DNA of 64,000 bases from Peptococcaceae bacterium BRH_c4b (GTDB lineage Bacteria > Bacillota > Desulfotomaculia > Desulfotomaculales > Desulfocucumaceae), in the NCBI GenBank assembly GCA_000961595.1, contig LADO01000059.1:1-64000 (forward strand), in the 5' to 3' direction. The notes beneath the pieces were generated by a model, which saw only the letters and a program-made list of their open reading frames with translations, was not told the origin of the DNA and searched no databases. Shown here in pieces: positions 16,215-23,894 of this stretch; within the stretch, counting starts at the first letter, position 1; every line of letters starts with the position of its first letter. Position numbers and translations under genes: made by a program.

Positions 16215-16967
16215 TCATCTACACTCATAACTTTTGCGGGCAACATAAAAATGCCTCCGGCTGCGCTGGTGAACATCGTTGAAGGTAAAGGCATCGTATA
16301 CTCCCAGCGTCTCAAATCCGGCTGCCGATAAAAGCCCTTTAATAAGCTCCGGTGCATAACCTCTTTCACAGTGTGTTTCTTTAAATCTGCGAAACAGCTC
16401 GCCTTCCCGCACAAATCCGGTGAGAGCCACCGACCACAAACCGTCTTCACGATTATGAACAGTTTCATATATTATAGTCAAATCCGGCTCTTCTATTACC
16501 ACCGGGCCGTCCGCTGTTGCACCTATCCAGCTTACCGCGTTCAAATCAAATATAAACAGGCCGTCCGGAGCAAGGCAGCTGCAAACGCAGCAAAATACCT
16601 TGGCAATATCTTCCTCCCGGATAATATAGTTCAGTCCATCATGAAAACAGGTGACCAGACCCACCGGTTCAGACATGGCAAACTCCCTTATATCCTTAAC
16701 CGTGAATTCTATATGCAATCCTTCCTGTCTCGTCTTGGTCCGGGCCTGTTCAATCATCTCCGCCGACAGGTCCAGGCCATAAGCCTTATAGCCCCTGCGG
16801 GCAAAGGGTATGATGGTGTTGCCGGTGCCACAGGCCAGATCAAGGACAGTACAGGGTTTGCAGGAAAATCTTTTCAATATGTCCTCAACATAATCTATCC
16901 AGCCCTCAAAATCAACGCCGGCCACCAGGTAATCATAAATATCAGCAAGGCCGCGGTACTGACCCAT
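16215..16967 (-). CDS. Class I SAM-dependent methyltransferase
   Basis: About 250 residues. The SAM-binding motif is VLDLACGTGNTIIPFARRGY, followed by GLDLSAEMIEQAR and a YxxLADIYDYL N-terminus typical of the generic UbiE/Tam-like methyltransferases; substrate unknown. ATG 16967 has GGAGGTGG upstream; a longer in-frame ATG at 17012 lacks a site. It is a single gene between trxB and the adk terminator. Confidence 0.8.
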   Translation of the reverse strand: MGQYRGLADIYDYLVAGVDFEGWIDYVEDILKRFSCKPCTVLDLACGTGNTIIPFARRGYKAYGLDLSAEMIEQARTKTRQEGLHIEFTVKDIREFAMSEPVGLVTCFHDGLNYIIREEDIAKVFCCVCSCLAPDGLFIFDLNAVSWIGATADGPVVIEEPDLTIIYETVHNREDGLWSVALTGFVREGELFRRFKETHCERGYAPELIKGLLSAAGFETLGVYDAFTFNDVHQRSRRHFYVARKSYECR

Positions 16968-17050
16968 GGCCACCACCTCCGCAAACAACATAGACGCACC
17001 GGGGCTTTTCATTCTGTTATATAGTGTCCTATGGACGGAAAGTTTACGTT

Positions 17051-17078
17051 AAAAAACCCCGGTTTAACCGGGGTTTTG
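17051..17078. terminator. adk terminator (bidirectional)
   Basis: AAAAAACCCCGGTTTAACCGGGGTTTT is a symmetric CCCCGGTT/AACCGGGG stem with A- and T-runs on both sides, directly after adk. Confidence 0.88.
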
Positions 17079-17082
17079 GATG

Positions 17083-17745
<663 letters not shown>

Positions 17746-17839
17746 TTACTTAATATTTCTGAGTTAACATTATATCATGGTTTGTCCTCCCGGGAAATAT
17801 TTGCCCAATAAAAAAACTCTGTACATTTTATTAAATAAG

Positions 17840-17880
17840 AAAAACCCGCAAAGCCCTTTTTTTAAGGCTTCATGGGTTTT
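17840..17880 (-). terminator. Terminator after split tRNA-Pro
   Basis: AAAACCC..AAGCC and GGCTT..GGGTTTT form an imperfect stem directly 3' of the tRNA-Pro 3' half on the minus strand, matching the arrangement at the intact tRNA-Pro(GGG). Confidence 0.7.
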
Positions 17881-17883
17881 TAG

Positions 17884-17946
17884 TGGTCGGGGCAACACGA
17901 CTTGAACGTGCGGCCTCACGGTCCCGAAACGTGCGCTTTACCAAAC
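17884..17946 (-). pseudogene. tRNA-Pro(CGG) 3' part, severed by integration
   Basis: Read on the minus strand from the shared core: D-loop end, anticodon loop TTCGGGA (anticodon CGG), CCGTG, variable region, T-arm GCACGTTCAAGTCGTG, acceptor half TGCCCCG, A, CCA. The partner 5' acceptor half CGGGGCA is not here; it is at 22979-22973, 5.0 kb away. One base at the top of the anticodon stem (T for G, next to the core) differs from the expected sequence. Joining this to 22979-22947 rebuilds a full cloverleaf. Confidence 0.85.
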
Positions 17947-19598
17947 GGTTCTATTTCACTACCCGTATTCACCACTTGATTGCTATGTTTTTGGAAGTTC
18001 TTTACGGTTATTTTGTAATTAATGTCAACGCCTTCTTTATTTACCACTATCTTGTCAATAACTTGATTCATCAAAGCTTTCTTTACATTCAAGTCACCCT
18101 GGTCATATCTTGTCATCCATGTATCCAAGCTGTTGTCAAGTGTCTCATAATCACTAACGACAATTTTTTCATTCTTAATCTCATCGTCTATATTTGATAG
18201 CTCGACTAATAATTCATCCATTTCAACTTGAAGCTCATTCAAGCTTTCCCTTAACTCAGCAGAAGTGTATTCACTCTTATTCCGTAAGGCTTTTGGAATC
18301 TCTTTCTTCAATGCCTTTATATCCTCTTGAATATCAACGAGTTTTTTTTCTTTTTCCTTCTTAGATTTGACAAGCTGTATTACATTTTTCTCTATGGAGT
18401 CCTTAAATTCCTTTGATAATTTTTTGTGCTGTTGCTGTTTGATAAACTTCTTGGTTTCTTGTTCTACTAGAATGTCTATTTTAGATGCGCTGTAAGTCTT
18501 CTGTCCCTCACATTCGATGCGACCACTAGCTGTACCAGAAGGGCATCTGTAACAGTCTTTAACATATACTGTCTTCTCTCCATCCTTCTTCTTATAGTTT
18601 TTGTAATTCGCCCACACGTTCATTTTGCTACCGCAATGACCGCAGTAAACTAATCCGCTTAACAGGACTCGACTTTGTGTAATTCCCATCCTTGGATTTT
18701 TGGTAGTCGTTTTCCTATTCTTCATTATCGTCTGGTTCTTCTCCCAAATTTCTTCTGGAATAATAACCAAATGCTCTTGCTTCTTTGACAGAAATTCTTC
18801 ATCACGCAATTTGCTGTCGAAGTGGAAATAGCCTTTGTACATAGGGTTATTCAATATGTACTGGATGCTCCTAAACGACCAACCATTTGGACTTTTAGCC
18901 TTATCTTTGTAGAGACTTTTATCATCGTTAAAGAGTGTTGCTATTGCTCTAGCACCCATGTTGCTCTCTATTGACAGGGTATAAATAGCTACGACTATCT
19001 CAGCCGTTTCGGGGTCAATTTCAAAATCCAAGATGTTTCTACCCTTATCATTAAGAGTACCGTTGTTGACCGTCTTATATCCATAGGGGATGGTCTTGTT
19101 ACCACCTCCCCTAAATTTACCCTTCTCAGTTAATTTAATATGGAAGTCAGTTGAGCGATTGGCGATTTTGATACTCTCATTTTCATTGTTCCAATACATA
19201 AAATAAGTCATCAACTTGTCTGTTTGGCTGGAATACTTTAGCTCTCCTTCTCTCACTGAGAGAACCCTGATACCTCTTTCAATCAAGTACTTGATGACCA
19301 TAGGGCTTTCTTCTGAGCTACGACCAATCCGGTCTGAATAGTAGACTACCAGCACATCAAAAGATTTCTTCTCTGCCATAGCTTTGATTTTCGTTAAGGC
19401 ATCCCTGTCAGCAACCTTTACCTTGAAACCGGAAACTCCACCCTCAACAAACTCTCTGAATTTTATTAAACCCTCACGCTCAATAAACTCATCGTTCAAT
19501 TCCCTTTGTGCAGGGATATCTTTGTCTTCCCCTGTAGTTTGTTTCGACGTGGAAGCTCTGACCAAGCTGATTGCCTTTAATCCTTCAACATTAAACAT
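17916..19598 (-). CDS. Large serine recombinase (integrase)
   Basis: 560 residues. N-terminal resolvase domain with the nucleophile in ISLVRASTSKQ (Ser16) and YYSDRIGRSSEE; recombinase domain with IPYGYKTV and NPMYKGYFHF; zinc ribbon (CGHCGSKM ... CYRCPSGTASGRIEC); long C-terminal coiled coil from about 385 to 480. ATG 19598 has GGGGGTG upstream. Its last codons read through the attachment core (EPFGKAH) into tRNA sequence (VSGP, stop in the tRNA). In the excised circle the frame would instead continue GDKTQPQFIVNV and run 22 residues past the core. It is the obvious mover of the element. Confidence 0.93.
   Translation of the reverse strand: MFNVEGLKAISLVRASTSKQTTGEDKDIPAQRELNDEFIEREGLIKFREFVEGGVSGFKVKVADRDALTKIKAMAEKKSFDVLVVYYSDRIGRSSEESPMVIKYLIERGIRVLSVREGELKYSSQTDKLMTYFMYWNNENESIKIANRSTDFHIKLTEKGKFRGGGNKTIPYGYKTVNNGTLNDKGRNILDFEIDPETAEIVVAIYTLSIESNMGARAIATLFNDDKSLYKDKAKSPNGWSFRSIQYILNNPMYKGYFHFDSKLRDEEFLSKKQEHLVIIPEEIWEKNQTIMKNRKTTTKNPRMGITQSRVLLSGLVYCGHCGSKMNVWANYKNYKKKDGEKTVYVKDCYRCPSGTASGRIECEGQKTYSASKIDILVEQETKKFIKQQQHKKLSKEFKDSIEKNVIQLVKSKKEKEKKLVDIQEDIKALKKEIPKALRNKSEYTSAELRESLNELQVEMDELLVELSNIDDEIKNEKIVVSDYETLDNSLDTWMTRYDQGDLNVKKALMNQVIDKIVVNKEGVDINYKITVKNFQKHSNQVVNTGSEIEPFGKAHVSGP
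17930..17946. other. Attachment site core, left (17-bp direct repeat)
   Basis: CGTGCGCTTTACCAAAC, identical to 22949-22965 in the same orientation. It spans the D-arm/anticodon-stem boundary of the split tRNA gene. To its left the sequence is tRNA; to its right it is the recombinase gene. Confidence 0.85.
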
Positions 19599-19659
19599 GT
19601 ATGCACCCCCTTAAAAATTGGTAGTGTGATAGAACCAATGGCAACAAAAATATACTAAC

Positions 19660-20148
19660 ATGAAAGAGGGTGCATGTCAACCTGCGCTGGCCTGTAGTAA
19701 CTTTATAGATGCTCCTGGTGGGTTTATACCTACCCCTGAAGGTTATATCCTTGGAGGCCACGCTATAACGGCTATAGGGTGGGACAATAACCTTACGCAT
19801 ACCTATCCTAATGGGGAGACTGAGAAGGGCTTTATAATCATTCTGAACAGTTGGGGTGAGGATTGGGGAGATAAAGGAATTGGGTACATCCCCTACAGCC
19901 TGTTCAACTGGAAGACAGACTTGGGTATGACCTTTGTAATAGAGATGTGGTCTGTTGTTGATTTGAATAATACTGTTAAGCATTACAAGGTTCAAATTGG
20001 TGCATTTAAACTATGTAAAAGTTCACTCCAGTTGGGTAAATTTGTAGGGGCTTTTTTGCTAATGCCAGAACCAACAAATATACCACAATTACCTTTCTTT
20101 AGCACATTTAGCAATAATGGGGGAAGCATATTTACCTCCTGCTTTTGA
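19660..20148 (+). pseudogene. Papain-like (C1A) peptidase, C-terminal fragment
   Basis: The catalytic His and Asn regions of a papain-fold peptidase are present (GGHAITAIGWDNN; GFIIILNSWGEDWGDKGIGYIP), but the N-terminal half with the catalytic Cys is absent. The frame begins within the domain just upstream of the recombinase start. After the domain comes HYKVQIGAFK, reminiscent of a SPOR-type repeat. A ribosome binding site upstream of ATG 19660 is not evident. It is most likely a remnant of a longer secreted peptidase gene cut by a rearrangement in the element. Confidence 0.65.
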
Positions 20149-20225
20149 ATACTCAAAAAATTGCCGTCTATATTTTACACTTATTCTTGATACACATGGA
20201 TATTTTACCATATTAACCTCTTGAA

Positions 20226-20259
20226 AAAAATAGGTAGGCATAATTACCTACCTATTTTA
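20226..20259. terminator. Bidirectional terminator 1 of the element
   Basis: AAAATAGGTAGGCATAATTA is followed by the complementary CCTACCTATTTT, giving a perfect stem with A- and T-runs. Confidence 0.8.
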
Positions 20260-20321
20260 TAACAGGATTTTCCTCCTATGTGTTGAATATAAAAGTAATA
20301 TTTTACAGCGTGGAGGTTAAT

Positions 20322-20855
20322 ATGCTTGAGTTTATGTCACAGTTAAGCTGGTTGTTTGAGGGCATAGTTACAGCGATACTCGTATTTTTCTTAACATCAT
20401 TGCATGATAAGAAGAAAGACAGAAAACGCAACATGAATTTGCTAACATCAGTTACATACGAGTTAATCTACAATTTAAGAAGATATACGGAATTTATGGA
20501 GGAAATGGATAAATGTGATAATATGGTTTTAATAAAACCACGATACAAGAACAAAGCTTGGGAAGAAACCAAGCATGAATTAGCATCATGCTTACCTCAA
20601 TTCGTCTTTAATGCCACAGAATCTTTGTATGAGGGGTTAGTAGAATTATCAGAATACAACGAAAAAGTTTTTTGTTGTACTCCAGAGCTTCATAAAACTC
20701 TGGTTGACACTAAGGAGAAATTATTAGAAAAAACTACCAGTTATTACTGTGTTTTAACAAAAATTAACTATGATATACATTCGCCAAAGGATATTGAAAA
20801 TTATAGTGAATTAATCCCAAGGAAAGTGATAAAAAAAGTAAGAAGCATGAAATAA
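20322..20855 (+). CDS. Membrane-anchored hypothetical protein
   Basis: About 177 residues from ATG 20322, chosen for GGAGGTTAAT directly upstream. One N-terminal membrane helix (LFEGIVTAILVFFLTSLH), then a basic patch (DKKKDRKRN) and a helical cytoplasmic domain with several cysteines. No family recognised. As cargo next to a restriction-like gene it could be a defence or immunity component, but nothing in the sequence proves that. Confidence 0.7.
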   Translation: MLEFMSQLSWLFEGIVTAILVFFLTSLHDKKKDRKRNMNLLTSVTYELIYNLRRYTEFMEEMDKCDNMVLIKPRYKNKAWEETKHELASCLPQFVFNATESLYEGLVELSEYNEKVFCCTPELHKTLVDTKEKLLEKTTSYYCVLTKINYDIHSPKDIENYSELIPRKVIKKVRSMK

Positions 20856-20890
20856 AGTGGGTAGGCATTAAGGCTACCCACTTTATTTTT
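20854..20890. terminator. Bidirectional terminator 2 of the element
   Basis: AAAGTGGGTAGGC, ATTAAG, GCTACCCACTTT, then ATTTTT. It has the same core (GGTAGGC) as the hairpins at 20226 and 22730. Confidence 0.85.
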
Positions 20891-21013
20891 CTGGTCGGAA
20901 TGATATACAAACAAATATCTTGCATATTTTGTCGAAATATTTATAAAGGAAATCTATATTATTAATCGAAAATAATTTTAAATATTCTGTTTTGGATTCT
21001 TTGGAGGCTATAT

Positions 21014-22680
21014 ATGAATAATTCCGAACAGCTACGAGCAATAGAATTTGAGAACATCGAACTAACCACTATCATTCAAAGGTTGGAAAATGGTCAATAT
21101 GCAATACCAGTATTCCAAAGAGACTTTGTTTGGGATAAAAGCAATATACGTGATTTATGGGATAGTATCTATAGACATTATCCCATAGGTAGTTTTTTAA
21201 TTTGGGAAACTGACGAGCAGTTACCAAGACACAGAAATATATTAAATATTGAACTAAAGGAAAATAGCAAAGGTAAATTTAACTATGTACTGGATGGACA
21301 ACAAAGGATAACTTCAATTATTGGTGCAGTTAAAGGCGCAAAGCGCAATAGGACTAGTTTTAAATTGTTTTTTAATATTTCAAAAGCCTATGAGATGTCT
21401 AAAAAAGACTTATTAGACCAAATTAGCAATAGTCCTTTTCTGACTGAGAAAGAATTAAAAGACTCCAGCAGTTCCGACCAAGTACTGCCTCTAGAAAAAT
21501 TACTGGATTTTGACTCTGCTATTTACAGAAACTTAAGCCAGATTAATTATGATTTGTCAGATTACTACTTGACTATTTCTGAAAAATTTAGAAAAGACTA
21601 CAAAGTTTCAGTATAAAGCTTAACAACATACCCATAGAGGAAATATGCGATATATTTACACGAGTAAACCAAAAAGGCAAGAAACTTAGTTTAGTTGACC
21701 TAATGGTTGCTAAAACTTATAAGCAAGATGAATTTTATTTACGGGATAACTTGGATGAACTTCAAGATTACTTACTTAAAGAAGATTACGATGGAATTGA
21801 TGAGCTGGTATTTCTACGTACAGTATCAGTTCACAAAACCCAAAAATGTTCAGAATCCGACATCTTAGATATTAAAAGTGATGATATTTTAGCTTTATGG
21901 GAAAAGACAACGACATCTATTATTCAGGCAACAAGACACTTAAAAGATGAAATAGGAATTACATCCCCTAAGATACTACCTTATTCAACAATGTTAGTTC
22001 CTCTTTCATATTTCTTTTTTAGATTAGGCAACAAAACTTTTCATGAAGAATATAAATCAGCCATTAATAAATGGTTTTGGCGAAGCAGTTTATCAGGTAG
22101 ATATCAAGCCCATACTAATGAAATAATTCATAATGATTGTTTATGGTTTGACGAACTAATACAAAACAAAACTTATGAACCTCGGGTTCCTAAGTTTGAA
22201 ATAAATGAAGAAACAATTTTAGAGACAGTGCTTAACTTAAATAATGCTTCCAGTAATTCTATCTTATGCCTTTTAGCATCTAAAAAGCCTATTGACTTTT
22301 ATAATCATCAAACAATTAAAATAAATGAGGTTTTAATTAAAGGTAAAAAAAGTGAATTGCATCATATATTCCCTAGAAATTCTAAAACAGGCAAAGAAAA
22401 TTCTAATAATATTGACAGTATAGCTAATATATGTTTTTTGCCAAGAGATACAAATAGATTATTCAGCAATAAAGAACCTAGCAATTATTTTTCTATATCT
22501 TTAAAAAATAATAGCATATACTTTCTGTCTGATTTAGAGACCCACCTAATTCCCCCATCAAATAATTCACCTATTTGGACGGACGAATATGATAAGTTTT
22601 TAAAACAGAGAGCAACCTTAATTAAAAATGAAATAAACAAAATTTTAGACTATCTAGAAATCTTGCCTGAAGATAATTAA
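21014..22680 (+). pseudogene. DUF262-HNH nuclease (GmrSD-like), frameshifted
   Basis: Frame 1 (21014-21616, 200 residues, GGAGG upstream) is the DUF262 half: YAIPVFQRDFVWD and the NTPase-like YVLDGQQRITSI. It stops at KVSV. The adjoining frame resumes at once with IKLNNIPIEEICDIFTRVNQ, KGKKLSLVDLMVAKTY and continues to 22680, ending in a His-Asn motif region (LHHIFPRN...NNIDSIANICFLPRDTN) of DUF1524/HNH type. Adding one base near 21612-21616 gives a single ~555-residue protein. This architecture is that of type IV modification-dependent restriction (GmrSD/BrxU-like). It is a recent single-base lesion, two separate chains, or a sequencing error. No slippery heptamer is visible. Confidence 0.75.
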
Positions 22681-22729
22681 ATGTTCATATGTACAATAAA
22701 GCAAACCATATGTAGTTAAGTTTAACGAT

Positions 22730-22770
22730 AAAAAGTGGGTAGGCGTAATTGCCTACCCACTTTTTATTTT
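22730..22770. terminator. Bidirectional terminator 3 of the element
   Basis: AAAAAGTGGGTAGGC, GTAATT, GCCTACCCACTTTTT. It separates the DUF262-HNH gene (plus) from the tRNA-Pro gene (minus). Confidence 0.88.
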
Positions 22771-22772
22771 AT

Positions 22773-22850
22773 TGGTCGGGATGACACGACTTGAACGTGC
22801 GGCCTCTGCGTCCCGAACGCAGCGCTCTAGCCAAACTGAGCTACATCCCG
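22773..22850 (-). tRNA. tRNA-Pro (CGG), intact, carried inside the element
   Basis: 78 bases with encoded CCA. Acceptor CGGGATG pairs perfectly with CATCCCG; D-arm GCTCAGTTTGGCTAGAGC; anticodon stem CTGCG/CGCAG around loop TTCGGGA (CGG); T-arm GCACG TTCAAGT CGTGT. The acceptor stem differs from the split host tRNA (CGGGGCA/TGCCCCG), so it is a different gene copy, not a shifted fragment. It lies 99 bases inside the right attachment core. Confidence 0.95.
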
Positions 22851-22946
22851 TAAGCAAAAATTATTATATCAATATTTTTTTCATGAAGCAAGGTTAAATT
22901 TTACCTTTCGAGTGACATTAACAATGAATTGGGGTTGTGTTTTGTC

Positions 22947-22979
22947 ACCGTGCGCTTTACCAAACTGAGCTATGCCCCG
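22947..22979 (-). pseudogene. tRNA-Pro(CGG) 5' part, severed by integration
   Basis: Minus strand CGGGGCATAGCTCAGTTTGG followed by TAAAGCGCACGG: acceptor 5' strand, D-arm and the 5' side of the anticodon stem. It then runs into element sequence (GACAAAACAC) instead of the anticodon loop. It complements 17884-17946 exactly. Confidence 0.88.
22949..22965. other. Attachment site core, right (17-bp direct repeat)
   Basis: CGTGCGCTTTACCAAAC, identical to 17930-17946. To its right is the tRNA 5' half and chromosome; to its left the element. Confidence 0.85.
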
Positions 22980-23039
22980 TTATTACTTGACGCAAAATAT
23001 TTTATGCAATATCTCACCACAAAAGTCAACGTGGAATTG

Positions 23040-23519
23040 TTACCAGACGGCTGTAAAGAACCAGATGATCATGCCTGCTTCCACCACCAGCTTTAGAACC
23101 GTACCGCCTGCCAGCCCCAGCAGCGTTCCGAACCCCACCCTGACCGCCCTGTCCAGGGGTTTTTTATCAATCAATTCTCCGGCCACCGCACCCAGGAACG
23201 GCCCCAGAATAATCCCCAGCGGGCCCAGCAGCAGTATGCCAAACACCAGCCCGGCTATGCCGCCCCACATAGCAGCCCGGGAGCCGCCGTATCTGTGCAC
23301 TCCCCAGGCGTTAGCGGCAAAATCAATAAAAAAAACCAGCGCTACGGCGGCAGCCTGCAATATAAAAAACCACAGCGACAGATTGTAAAAGCCGGTGAAC
23401 AGTCCGTATATAACCATGCCCAGAAAAATTAACGGCGCGCCAGGAAGCGCCGGCAGCACAGTGCCGGCCACTCCGGCGGCAAAAAACAAAATAGCGATAA
23501 TCATTCCCAGTATACTCAT
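23040..23519 (-). CDS. DUF456 membrane protein
   Basis: 159 residues with several hydrophobic, Gly-rich segments (GVAGTVLPALPGAPLIFLGMVIYG; GPLGIILGPFLGAVAGELI), the pattern of DUF456. Function unknown. ATG 23519 follows GGGGGAG. It would be the chromosomal neighbour of the tRNA-Pro gene before the element arrived. Confidence 0.85.
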   Translation of the reverse strand: MSILGMIIAILFFAAGVAGTVLPALPGAPLIFLGMVIYGLFTGFYNLSLWFFILQAAAVALVFFIDFAANAWGVHRYGGSRAAMWGGIAGLVFGILLLGPLGIILGPFLGAVAGELIDKKPLDRAVRVGFGTLLGLAGGTVLKLVVEAGMIIWFFTAVW

Positions 23520-23622
23520 CCCGGCTCCCCCTCGATGAGATTATAATATGCCCGGATATTGTTGTACTATTTTATAATTATTCCATCTTCTACGGGCTAT
23601 GCATATCTCCTGCGAAAAAATA

Positions 23623-23652
23623 GAAAAAACCAGTGAAATCTGGTTTTTTCTT
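23623..23652 (-). terminator. Terminator of the feo transcript
   Basis: GAAAAAACCAG, TGAAAT, CTGGTTTTTTC: an 11-bp stem just after the zinc-ribbon gene, functional on either strand. Confidence 0.82.
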
Positions 23653-23659
23653 AAATGAC

Positions 23660-23842
23660 CTATAGTTTGCCGTGATCATTCTTTGGCTTCGAATTGCTCG
23701 TGGCCATACATTTTTTACAGTTTCCGCTACATGAGCCGCAAGACAGTAACGGAGCCATGCAGCGGGGGCAACGGAACCCGGTAAACTGATCAATTTTGTA
23801 GCCGCATTGTTTACAGGTAATATAATCATTTTCCCTGTTCAT
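23660..23842 (-). CDS. Small zinc-ribbon/Cys-rich protein downstream of feoB
   Basis: About 60 residues from ATG 23842 (GGGGTGATACG upstream). CKQCG and CPRC form a zinc ribbon; then CGSCSGNCKKC gives four more cysteines. It lies 52 bases after feoB on the same strand and before the terminator, so it is likely part of the iron-uptake transcript. A role in handling iron taken up by FeoB is possible; no family assigned. Confidence 0.65.
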   Translation of the reverse strand: MNRENDYITCKQCGYKIDQFTGFRCPRCMAPLLSCGSCSGNCKKCMATSNSKPKNDHGKL

Positions 23843-23894
23843 TCGTATCACCCCAATGGTGCCAGGCACCCAACTTATAAACTTATTCTCTAAT

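Larger units (their letters stand above)
17930..22965. mobile_element. 5.0-kb integrative element in tRNA-Pro(CGG)
   Basis: Bounded by the 17-bp repeats, 5,019 bases from core to core. Contents in order: serine recombinase (minus), peptidase fragment (plus), membrane-anchored protein (plus), DUF262-HNH gene in two frames (plus), intact tRNA-Pro(CGG) (minus). The cargo is AT-rich compared with the flanking chromosome, which fits recent arrival. Three similar bidirectional hairpins insulate the genes. No replication or conjugation genes are seen, so it is a small integrative cargo element and not an ICE or prophage. Confidence 0.85.

Noticed and set aside
16181-16230. GGDEF-like tail (VDETYKLADAKMY) after the methyltransferase
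   Set aside because: Only about 15 residues in a frame overlapping the methyltransferase end; too short to support a domain remnant.
17881-17951. A second complete tRNA-Pro at the left end of the element
   Set aside because: The 5' acceptor half and D-stem are absent; upstream sequence is recombinase coding sequence, so it is only a 3' half.
21600-21630. Programmed frameshift in the DUF262-HNH gene
   Set aside because: No slippery heptamer or strong downstream structure is visible, so mutation or error is the simpler reading.
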